9,322 bases of DNA, taken from the NCBI GenBank assembly GCA_964630765.1, contig CAZVXE010000053.1, positions 1-9,322 on the forward strand. The letters are read 5' to 3'. The stretch comes from Methanofastidiosum sp964630765 (GTDB lineage: Archaea > Methanobacteriota_B > Thermococci > Methanofastidiosales > Methanofastidiosaceae). The notes under the pieces were generated by a model. It was not told where the DNA came from, searched no databases, and saw only the letters and a program-made list of their open reading frames with translations. The position numbers and the translations under genes are program-made. Every line of letters begins with the position of its first letter. Position 1 is the stretch's first letter. Shown here piece by piece: positions 1 to 4,664 of the stretch.

Positions 1-1113
1 ATAACAAGTTTAATTTCAATTCTTGTTATCGCATGCCCCTGCGCCCTTGGGCTTGCAACTCCAACTGCAATTACAGTCGGTATTGGAAAAGGTGCAGACC
101 TAGGAATTCTAATTAAAAATGGAGATGCTTTGCAGCTTTCAGAGAAATTAACTGCAGTCTTGTTTGATAAAACTGGAACTTTAACCAAAGGTAAGCCCGA
201 TGTCACAGATATACTCACATTTGGAATAGATAAAGATCAATTTCTCAAGATAACTGCAAGTGTAGAAAAGAATTCAGACCATCCTTTAGCAAATGCGATA
301 GTCAAAAGTGCAGAAGAAAAAGGTATTGTGCTATCAGGAAGTAAGAATTTTGATACATTTGGAGGAAAAGGGGTAAAGGCAACTGTTTCTGGAAAAGAAG
401 TAATAATTGGAAATAGAACTCTTTTCAATGAGAAGAAAATTCCAATTAAAGATGAAATTGAAGAACAAATAACAAAACTTGAAAATGAAGGGAAGACTGC
501 AGTTTTAATATCAATTGACAACAAGCTTTCAGGGATAATTGGAATTGCAGACACTCTAAAGGAAACTTCTAAAGAGTCAATTAAAAAACTGATAGATTCT
601 GGAATTAAAGTATATATGATTACAGGAGACAACAAACGTACTGCTTCTGCAATAGGTAGAGTTTTATCAATAAAGAACATACTTGCAGAAGTCCTCCCAG
701 AAGACAAAGCCAAAGAAGTCAAAAGGCTCCAAAATAATGGAGAAATAGTAGCCTTTGTTGGAGATGGCATAAATGATGCACCCGCTCTAGCTCAAGCAGA
801 TGTAGGTATAGCAATTGGCAGCGGAACTGATGTTGCAATAGAAAGTGGAGACATAGTTTTAGTCAAGAATGATATAAGAGACGTTGTGTCCGCAATTAAG
901 TTAAGTAAAAAAGTTATGCAAAGAATAAAACAAAATCTTTTTTGGGCATTTGCTTATAATACTGCGCTCATACCAGTTGCCGCAGGCATTTTGTATCCAA
1001 CTTTTGGTATTACTTTAAGGCCTGAGTTTGCAGGTTTTGCTATGGCTATGAGTTCCGTTACTGTGGTAACACTTTCACTCATGCTAAAAAGATTTAATCC
1101 AGAAAAAAATTAA
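1..1113 (+). CDS. copA: Copper-type P1B heavy-metal-transporting ATPase, C-terminal part (5' end cut by window)
   Basis: ATP-driven export of a soft metal, most likely Cu(+), across the cytoplasmic membrane. The reading frame is open from base 1, so the gene starts outside the window; 370 residues remain, roughly half of a usual CopA. Numbering codons from base 1, I see the transmembrane metal site CPC (12-14), the phosphorylation motif DKTGTLT (56-62), the SDHPLA motif of the nucleotide domain (His94-Pro95), TGD (208-210) and GDGINDAP (254-261). The last helices carry YN (319-320) and MAMSS (348-352), the pattern known for Cu(+) P1B-1 pumps, which favours copper over zinc or cadmium. Any N-terminal metal-binding domain would be upstream and cannot be judged. 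A TTG at 130 could be mistaken for a start but lies inside the conserved region. The gene is followed after 12 nt by a YHS-domain gene, probably in the same operon. Confidence 0.95.
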   Translation: MTSLISILVIACPCALGLATPTAITVGIGKGADLGILIKNGDALQLSEKLTAVLFDKTGTLTKGKPDVTDILTFGIDKDQFLKITASVEKNSDHPLANAIVKSAEEKGIVLSGSKNFDTFGGKGVKATVSGKEVIIGNRTLFNEKKIPIKDEIEEQITKLENEGKTAVLISIDNKLSGIIGIADTLKETSKESIKKLIDSGIKVYMITGDNKRTASAIGRVLSIKNILAEVLPEDKAKEVKRLQNNGEIVAFVGDGINDAPALAQADVGIAIGSGTDVAIESGDIVLVKNDIRDVVSAIKLSKKVMQRIKQNLFWAFAYNTALIPVAAGILYPTFGITLRPEFAGFAMAMSSVTVVTLSLMLKRFNPEKN

Positions 1114-1120
1114 AGGAGGG
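1114..1120 (+). promoter_or_regulatory. Shine-Dalgarno site deciding the TTG start of the YHS gene
   Basis: AGGAGGG starts right after the ATPase stop codon and ends 5 nt before a TTG codon at 1126. It is a strong match to the archaeal GGAGGTGA consensus and is the reason for accepting TTG as start. Confidence 0.75.
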
Positions 1121-1125
1121 ATATT

Positions 1126-1269
1126 TTGGCAATTGATCCAGTTTGTAAAATGACTGTTGATGAAAAAACTGCAAAGTTTAAGAGTGACTACAAAGGCAAA
1201 ACTTATTACTTCTGCGCCCCAGGATGCAAGAAGAGTTTTGACCAGAATCCAGAAAAATACTTGAGTTAA
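1126..1269 (+). CDS. Small YHS-domain metal-binding protein (47 aa, TTG start)
   Basis: A compact YHS-domain protein with little else in it. It begins (M)AIDPVCKMTVD, the typical N-terminal DPVCGM-like signature. It continues with KGKTYYFCAPGCKKSF, giving cysteines at positions 7, 30 and 34 with C-x3-C spacing, and ends NPEKYLS. YHS domains are known as likely metal-binding units that occur alone or fused to copper ATPases, so a role in handing copper to, or sensing it for, the adjacent pump is inferred. The TTG start is supported by the strong AGGAGGG site and by the position of the DPVC motif right at the N-terminus; no ATG lies upstream in frame between the ATPase stop and the motif. It is too short for most ORF cut-offs. 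Transcription is probably shared with the ATPase gene. Confidence 0.88.
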   Translation: MAIDPVCKMTVDEKTAKFKSDYKGKTYYFCAPGCKKSFDQNPEKYLS

Positions 1270-1281
1270 ATAACCAAAAGT

Positions 1282-1289
1282 TTTATAAG
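1282..1289 (+). promoter_or_regulatory. TATA box of the tRNA-Glu gene
   Basis: TTTATAAG centred about 27 nt upstream of the mature tRNA 5' end, preceded by the purine-rich stretch CCAAAAG that could serve as BRE. A second TATA-like string (TTTATAAA, 1292-1299) is too close to the tRNA to be the main element. Confidence 0.6.
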
Positions 1290-1312
1290 TATTTATAAAA
1301 ATGGTTTGTTAA

Positions 1313-1387
1313 GCCCCGTTAGTCTAGTCCGGTCAAGAATGCGGCCCTTTCGAGGCCGTGGCACGGGTTCAAATCCCGTACGGGGCA
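1313..1387 (+). tRNA. tRNA-Glu (anticodon TTC)
   Basis: The cloverleaf folds by eye. The acceptor stem is GCCCCGT (1313-1319) with ACGGGGC (1380-1386), fully paired, followed by discriminator A1387. The anticodon stem is CGGCC (1342-1346) with GGCCG (1354-1358), and its 7-nt loop CTTTCGA puts anticodon TTC at 1349-1351, which reads GAA. The T arm is ACGGG/CCCGT with loop TTCAAAT, and the variable loop has 4 nt. The D arm is weaker (about three pairs). No CCA is encoded (the sequence continues CTC), as is usual in archaea, and there is no intron. The gene is monocistronic, with its own TATA box and a T6 tract downstream. Confidence 0.97.
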
Positions 1388-1416
1388 CTCTGACCCAGTT
1401 AGAAAGCCCTTAGCTA

Positions 1417-1432
1417 TTTTTTAGAAAAAAAA
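1417..1432. terminator. Bidirectional T-tract terminator between tRNA-Glu and the convergent small gene
   Basis: The plus strand reads T6-AG-A8. T6 (1417-1422) lies about 30 nt after the tRNA, and read on the minus strand the A8 (1425-1432) becomes a T8 tract about 15 nt after the stop of the 64-aa gene. Oligo-T tracts are the known archaeal termination signal. No strong hairpin accompanies it. Confidence 0.6.
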
Positions 1433-1446
1433 TAAAATTATTGCAC

Positions 1447-1641
1447 TTAAGAAAATGCTACAAGAGTTACTCCCATGGACCTTTCAACTTCTTTTAACTT
1501 GACAACATCACTTTCTGGGATTTTAGCATAGGCCGGGGGCTTTTCATACGCTAATAGTATTACTCCAATTTCATTCTCTAAAGCTTTAATCTTATCAAGA
1601 GTTTTGGCATCAACTTTTGCATAATCTGGACAAAACTTCAT
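1447..1641 (-). CDS. Conserved-looking 64-aa protein with internal duplication, function unknown
   Basis: I do not recognise a named family. The protein is soluble, with no signal peptide or membrane segment. It contains two copies of one motif about 31 residues apart: residues 16-32 (DKIKALENEIGVILLAY) and 47-63 (VKLKEVERSMGVTLVAF). They share K-x-K, E, G-V, L and A at the same positions, with conservative changes elsewhere. Each copy looks like a short helix followed by a beta strand. The copies are joined by a Pro-rich linker (KPPAYAKIP), and a single Cys sits at position 4. The ATG at 1641 is supported by AGGTGA at 1646-1651, 4 nt away, and a TATA-like element sits further upstream. The gene is convergent with tRNA-Glu and lies 74 nt beyond the stop of trmO on the same strand, with its own promoter, so it may be transcribed alone or by read-through. 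Confidence 0.75.
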   Translation of the reverse strand: MKFCPDYAKVDAKTLDKIKALENEIGVILLAYEKPPAYAKIPESDVVKLKEVERSMGVTLVAFS

Positions 1642-1645
1642 AATT

Positions 1646-1651
1646 TCACCT
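1646..1651 (-). promoter_or_regulatory. Shine-Dalgarno site of the 64-aa gene
   Basis: On the minus strand AGGTGA lies 4 nt before the ATG at 1641 and matches the end of the GGAGGTGA consensus. Confidence 0.6.
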
Positions 1652-1669
1652 AACTAGATACTACCTAAG

Positions 1670-1677
1670 AATATAAA
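1670..1677 (-). promoter_or_regulatory. TATA-like element upstream of the 64-aa gene
   Basis: The minus strand reads TTTATATT, centred about 33 nt before the ATG. A start point about 26 nt downstream would fall near 1648, giving a very short leader at the AGGTGA site. Confidence 0.4.
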
Positions 1678-1715
1678 TCATTTTTGATGGATGGTCTGGC
1701 CAGCCGCTTTAGAGA

Positions 1716-2159
1716 TTATATCTTTCCCTCAAGCCACCCTATTCTAATTCCTTCATTTGAATCAAACTCCGGAATGTAAGGCTTTATATCCAAGACCGGT
1801 GTTCCTTCTATCATATCAATTCCTCTTATATGCAAGATTCCATCTTCTATTCTCAATAACTCAACTACCGACAATCCAATGAAGTTTGGCCTGTGTGGCG
1901 ATCTTGTGGCAAATACGCCCCTTAAGTGGTCGTCAAGGTAAGGTTTCACAATAAGATGAGAATATTCTGATTTATGGAAATAAAAAAGAACTAATATATG
2001 AGAAAATCCATCAAGGTCTTTTAATCCATTTTTATATTCTGAAAATATCTCAATAGTTCCTTTATAATCCATTCCGTTACTTGAATCCTTTGGCACACCA
2101 ACTGGCTCCTTAAAAGGAGAATGAACTAAGCCTATCGGCATTAATTTTATTTCTTCCAT
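1716..2159 (-). CDS. trmO: TrmO/TsaA-like (UPF0066) tRNA N6-threonylcarbamoyladenosine methyltransferase
   Basis: A UPF0066 (TsaA/YaeB/TrmO) beta-barrel-type SAM-dependent methyltransferase. Bacterial TrmO is known to N6-methylate t6A37 in tRNA-Thr; the same activity is inferred here. In the 147-residue product I see the N-terminal IGLVHSPFKEP (9-19). The family signature GVFATRSPHRPNFIG follows at 81-95, with Phe where many members have Pro after RPN. Next comes GIDMIEGTPVLDIKPY (113-128) and then a short tail. The protein has single-domain length; the C-terminal extension of E. coli TrmO is absent, as is common in archaea. I prefer the ATG at 2159 to a TTG at 2174 that adds MKKHY. A TATA element centred about 24 nt upstream predicts transcription starting at that ATG (leaderless), and no ribosome binding site precedes either start. 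Confidence 0.9.
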   Translation of the reverse strand: MEEIKLMPIGLVHSPFKEPVGVPKDSSNGMDYKGTIEIFSEYKNGLKDLDGFSHILVLFYFHKSEYSHLIVKPYLDDHLRGVFATRSPHRPNFIGLSVVELLRIEDGILHIRGIDMIEGTPVLDIKPYIPEFDSNEGIRIGWLEGKI

Positions 2160-2178
2160 GTAATGTTTTTTCAAAAGA

Positions 2179-2187
2179 AATATATAT
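2179..2187 (-). promoter_or_regulatory. TATA box of trmO (leaderless)
   Basis: The minus strand reads ATATATATT, centred about 24 nt upstream of the ATG at 2159, so the transcript should start at or beside the start codon. Confidence 0.5.
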
Positions 2188-2239
2188 CTATTTTCTCCAT
2201 AGAAAACATTTATTTAACTATTAAATTAAAAGAAGAATG

Positions 2240-2247
2240 TTTTTAAG
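2240..2247 (+). promoter_or_regulatory. TATA box of the 83-aa gene (leaderless)
   Basis: TTTTTAAG with purine-rich AGAAGAATG just upstream as a possible BRE. The centre is about 26 nt before the ATG at 2269, predicting a leaderless mRNA, and no Shine-Dalgarno site is present. Confidence 0.5.
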
Positions 2248-2268
2248 AAAGTCCGCAGATTATTTTCT

Positions 2269-2520
2269 ATGAAAGCTATAATAAAGCTAGATAAAGAAAA
2301 TATAGAGCGCGTATATGAAATATATTCATGGAAAACAGATGTAAGTAGCCTTCAGTTTGTTGTTTCAGAAAAAGATGCAAAGGATGGCGTTTCCGGTGTT
2401 ATAACTATAATTATGGAAGGAAATGACATGGATCTTTTCAAAAGGCTCATGCATGGGGGCCGAATGATGGGAATAGATGGAGAGATAGACAGGATTATAG
2501 AAACAGAGAGAATGAAATAA
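2269..2520 (+). CDS. 83-aa protein of unknown function
   Basis: I do not recognise this family. It is a small soluble protein without Cys, signal peptide or membrane helix. The predicted layout is strand (MKAIIKLD), helix (ENIERVYEIYSW), strand (SLQFVVSEKD), strand (GVSGVITIIMEG), helix (DMDLFKRLMHGGRMM) and a C-terminal charged helix (EIDRIIETERMK). This is compatible with a small alpha/beta sandwich. The loop between the second helix and the tail is rich in Gly and Met (HGGRMMGIDG). Codon use looks like that of its neighbours, and the ATG is placed about 26 nt after a TATA box, which supports expression. It is divergent from trmO and lies 61 nt upstream of the AhpD-like pair, which has its own TATA box. 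Confidence 0.72.
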   Translation: MKAIIKLDKENIERVYEIYSWKTDVSSLQFVVSEKDAKDGVSGVITIIMEGNDMDLFKRLMHGGRMMGIDGEIDRIIETERMK

Positions 2521-2540
2521 ATAATTCTATTTCCCAAAAA

Positions 2541-2549
2541 TATTTAAAT
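2541..2549 (+). promoter_or_regulatory. TATA box of the AhpD-like gene pair
   Basis: TATTTAAAT centred about 37 nt before the ATG at 2582. A start point near 2571 leaves a leader of roughly 11 nt that contains GGTG (2573-2576), a weak ribosome binding site 5 nt from the ATG. Confidence 0.45.
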
Positions 2550-2581
2550 ATATTTATTTTTGACCTTCTAACGGTGCTCTT

Positions 2582-2941
2582 ATGACATTAAACGTTGAGA
2601 AAACTCTAAAGAAGATAGAGGATTTCTACGGAGAGGTTCCTTTTATTCTAAAAGAGATATCAAAAGACGAAAAGGATTTCATTACTTCAGTACAGAAACT
2701 TTTTCATCTTATGGGATCAAACAAGGTTTTCTCACCAAAAGAAACTGAACTCTTTGCCATAGCCGGTGCTGTTGGACATAACGGCAACCACTGTCTTGCA
2801 TTTCATATTAAACAAGCCCTAAATTTTGGGGCGAGTGAAGAAGAGATATTCCAAGTCATTTTAATAGCTTCATTAATGGGTGAATCTTCAGCACTTGCGA
2901 TGGGGCTTAGAAAATTAAAGGAGATAGAAAATGAAAGATGA
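2582..2941 (+). CDS. Carboxymuconolactone decarboxylase/AhpD-like protein A
   Basis: A 119-aa all-helical protein of the CMD/AhpD fold. Family hallmarks are present: YGEVPF and EIS near the N-terminus, then KETELFAIAGA (53-63), where AhpD proteins carry the proton-relay Glu. The active-site region is GNHCLAFHIKQALNFGAS (68-85), with C71 and H75 in the C-x3-H spacing. The first Cys of the usual C-x2-C is absent; its position holds Gly68. A thiol/disulfide cycle like AhpD's therefore cannot run on this site alone, and the activity is uncertain (peroxide-related, thiol-based, or structural). The downstream gene is a clear paralogue and overlaps it by 11 nt, so the two are co-transcribed and may form a heteromer. 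The start at 2582 has a weak GGTG site. Confidence 0.85.
   Translation: MTLNVEKTLKKIEDFYGEVPFILKEISKDEKDFITSVQKLFHLMGSNKVFSPKETELFAIAGAVGHNGNHCLAFHIKQALNFGASEEEIFQVILIASLMGESSALAMGLRKLKEIENER
2920..2925 (+). promoter_or_regulatory. Shine-Dalgarno site of AhpD-like protein B, inside gene A
   Basis: GGAGAT lies within the last codons of the preceding gene, 5 nt before the overlapping ATG at 2931, and fixes that start. Confidence 0.7.
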
Positions 2942-3284
2942 ACTACTAAGGAAGATTAAGGAAAAATATGGAGAAATCCCCTTCGTTACACAAGAAATCT
3001 CAAGAGACGAGGAATACTTTGTTCCAAGAACAAAAAGAGTCATTCATCTTATGGGTGGAAGCGCATTGGATACAAAGACTGCAGAACTAGTTGCTGTGGC
3101 TGCTGCTACTGCCTTAAAGACTCCGTTTTGTCTTGATGTGCATATAAGAAATGCAATAAGCGCCGGTGCGACAGTGGATGAATTATTCAATGTTATCGAA
3201 ATAAGTGCCCTTATCTCTGAATCCTCTGCTCTCGGTATGTCATTAAGAGAATACAGGAAAGTCATTGATAAAATGGAAGGCTAA
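2931..3284 (+). CDS. Carboxymuconolactone decarboxylase/AhpD-like protein B
   Basis: A 117-aa paralogue of the preceding gene; by eye about 40 positions are identical. Shared blocks include YGE-x-PF, EIS-x-DE, HLMG, the Glu-Leu-x-Ala stretch (E52 here), C-L-x2-H-I, GA-x3-E-x-F and ESSAL-x-M-x-LR. The active-site segment is TPFCLDVHIRNAISAGA (64-80), with C67 and H71. Again the first Cys of C-x2-C is missing, replaced by Thr64. The substitutions differ between the two proteins (Gly in A, Thr in B), so both are probably long-standing single-Cys variants. Its start overlaps the end of gene A by 11 nt and uses a good GGAGAT site. Its stop overlaps the stop of the convergent cPGS-like gene by 4 nt. 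A heterodimer or hetero-hexamer with A is inferred. Confidence 0.86.
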   Translation: MKDELLRKIKEKYGEIPFVTQEISRDEEYFVPRTKRVIHLMGGSALDTKTAELVAVAAATALKTPFCLDVHIRNAISAGATVDELFNVIEISALISESSALGMSLREYRKVIDKMEG

Positions 3285-4606
3285 ATCCCTCTTTCTTTCT
3301 TAAATGTTTTTAAAATATCTGTTAAATCCGGCTTTCCGACTTCTTCTACTGAATACTTCACCCTTACTAGTGGTTTATTGAGTTTCATGAGCTTACCTAT
3401 GTCTATAGGAGTTCCAACAATTACGGTATCGCAAGGAACATTGTTTATTGTTGTTTCAAGCTCTTCTACCTGCTCTCTGCTGTATCCCATTGCAGGTAAT
3501 ACTTTTCCAAGTTGTTTAAAATTTTCAAATATTTCTTTTATTGTACTTACCGCCCAAGGTCGTGGGTCTATTATCTCTTGGGCATTAAATTTTTTTGCCG
3601 CCACTGTTCCAGCACCAAAACTCATGTTTCCATGTGTGAGTGTAGGCCCATCTTCAACAACAAGAACTTTTTTACCTTCTATTAATTTTGGATCTTCAAC
3701 AAAAACTGGAGAATTTGCTTCGATTATAGTTGCAGTGGGATTAATTTTTTGGATATTTCTCTTTATGGTATCTACTTGATCACGTGTTGCAGAATCAACT
3801 TTGTTAATAATAATTACATCAGCCATCATTGCATTTGCCTCACCGGGGTGGTATGTTAGTTCTTGACCCGCCCTCAATGGGTCAGCCAAAACAATATGCA
3901 AATCAGGTTTGAAGAATGGGAGGTCGTTATTTCCCCCGTCCCAAAGAATAACATCTGCCTCTTTTTCAGCTTCCCTCAATATTCTTTCATAATCAACACC
4001 GGCAAATACAACTGTACCATTTTCGATATGGGGCTCATACTCTTCTCGCTCTTCAATTGTACAATCTGCCTTGTCCAAATCTGCATAAGTTTCAAATCTT
4101 TGAACTGCACTCTTTAAGAGGTTACCATAAGGCATTGGATGTCTTGCAACAACAACTTTCAATCCCATACTTTTCAAGATGTCTCTGACCTTTCTTGTTG
4201 TTGGGCTCTTGCCACTTCCAGTCCTTACTGCACATATGCTTATGACTGGTTTTTTTGATATTAGCATTACGGACTTTGGGCCAAGAATAGAAAAATCTGC
4301 ACAGCTTGAAAGAACAACAGATGCCTTGTCCATCACATAATTGTGAGAGATATCGCTGTAAGAGAGAAATACTTTATCCACGTTATATCTTTTAATCAAA
4401 TCCCTCAATCGGCTCTCGGAATATATTGGTATACCTTTTGGATATAAGGAACCTGCCAGCTCTTTTGGGTAGACACGATCCTCTATATCGGGTATTTGCG
4501 TTGCAGTAAAGCAAACAACTTCATATTTTGGATTATCCCTAAAATAAGTATTAAAATCATGAAAATCTCTACCGGCCGCCCCCATAATAATAACTTTTTT
4601 CTTCAT
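3281..4606 (-). CDS. Cyclic 2,3-diphosphoglycerate synthetase-like P-loop protein (COG2403 type)
   Basis: A 441-aa soluble protein related to archaeal cyclic 2,3-diphosphoglycerate synthetase (cPGS), often listed as a predicted GTPase. cPGS makes the osmolyte and thermoprotectant cDPG from 2,3-bisphosphoglycerate with ATP in some methanogens; whether this homologue does so is unproven. The N-terminal Rossmann-like part begins KVIIMGAAGRDFHDFN (4-19). A P-loop follows, AVRTGSGKSPTTRKV (126-140). Next come a Walker-B-like strand VILWDGGNNDLPF (219-231) and INKVD (267-271), which resembles the guanine-specificity NKxD motif of GTPases. GNMSFGAGTVAA (326-337) and a C-terminal domain with CDTVIVGTPIDI (392-403) complete it. 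The length is normal for the family. The ATG is preceded 4 nt away by GAGGAGA. Its stop codon overlaps that of the convergent AhpD-like gene. Confidence 0.85.
   Translation of the reverse strand: MKKKVIIMGAAGRDFHDFNTYFRDNPKYEVVCFTATQIPDIEDRVYPKELAGSLYPKGIPIYSESRLRDLIKRYNVDKVFLSYSDISHNYVMDKASVVLSSCADFSILGPKSVMLISKKPVISICAVRTGSGKSPTTRKVRDILKSMGLKVVVARHPMPYGNLLKSAVQRFETYADLDKADCTIEEREEYEPHIENGTVVFAGVDYERILREAEKEADVILWDGGNNDLPFFKPDLHIVLADPLRAGQELTYHPGEANAMMADVIIINKVDSATRDQVDTIKRNIQKINPTATIIEANSPVFVEDPKLIEGKKVLVVEDGPTLTHGNMSFGAGTVAAKKFNAQEIIDPRPWAVSTIKEIFENFKQLGKVLPAMGYSREQVEELETTINNVPCDTVIVGTPIDIGKLMKLNKPLVRVKYSVEEVGKPDLTDILKTFKKERGI
3292..3311 (+). terminator. Possible T-rich terminator for the AhpD-like transcript, inside the convergent gene
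   Basis: TTTCTTTCTT followed by T5 (3307-3311) begins about 8 nt after the plus-strand stop and lies inside the 3' coding end of the cPGS-like gene. It is a T-rich tract of archaeal type without a hairpin. Confidence 0.3.
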
Positions 4607-4610
4607 TTTA

Positions 4611-4617
4611 TCTCCTC
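4611..4617 (-). promoter_or_regulatory. Shine-Dalgarno site of the cPGS-like gene
   Basis: GAGGAGA on the minus strand, 4 nt before the ATG at 4606; a strong site that fixes the start. Confidence 0.75.
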
Positions 4618-4633
4618 TTTTTTATACGCTAAA

Positions 4634-4644
4634 CTATATAAAAA
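4634..4644. promoter_or_regulatory. TATA element between the divergent cPGS-like and GT-C-like genes
   Basis: The plus strand reads CTATATAAAAA and the minus strand TTTTTATATAG, so it is TATA-like both ways. Its centre is about 26 nt before the ATG at 4665 on the plus strand, giving a leaderless start. It is about 33 nt before the ATG at 4606 on the minus strand, leaving a short leader with the GAGGAGA site. It may serve both genes; another TATA-like string (TATAC, 4623-4627) is weaker. Confidence 0.5.
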
Positions 4645-4664
4645 GATGTCTATTTAATTTGTTA

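Noticed and set aside
237..770. Long antisense open frame (177 codons) on the minus strand within the ATPase gene
   Set aside because: It is a codon-bias shadow of a highly conserved P-type ATPase domain; the translation shows no family motif and no promoter or ribosome binding site is evident.
1696..1703. CTGGCCAG palindrome in the spacer between the 64-aa gene and trmO
   Set aside because: It is only 8 bp, has no loop or second copy, and is not positioned at a promoter, so chance is enough to explain it.
2160..2174. TTG start at 2174 for trmO, adding five residues
   Set aside because: The TATA element predicts transcription starting at the ATG at 2159, and there is no ribosome binding site for the TTG.
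2269..2520. Possible KEOPS Pcc1-like protein, since Pcc1 is also a small alpha/beta protein and t6A-related trmO is adjacent
   Set aside because: The characteristic C-terminal LRAALNS-type helix of Pcc1 is absent; only overall size and secondary-structure order are similar.
4659..4664. TTG start at 4659 for the GT-C-like gene
   Set aside because: The ATG at 4665 fits the TATA spacing for a leaderless mRNA; the TTG has no ribosome binding site.
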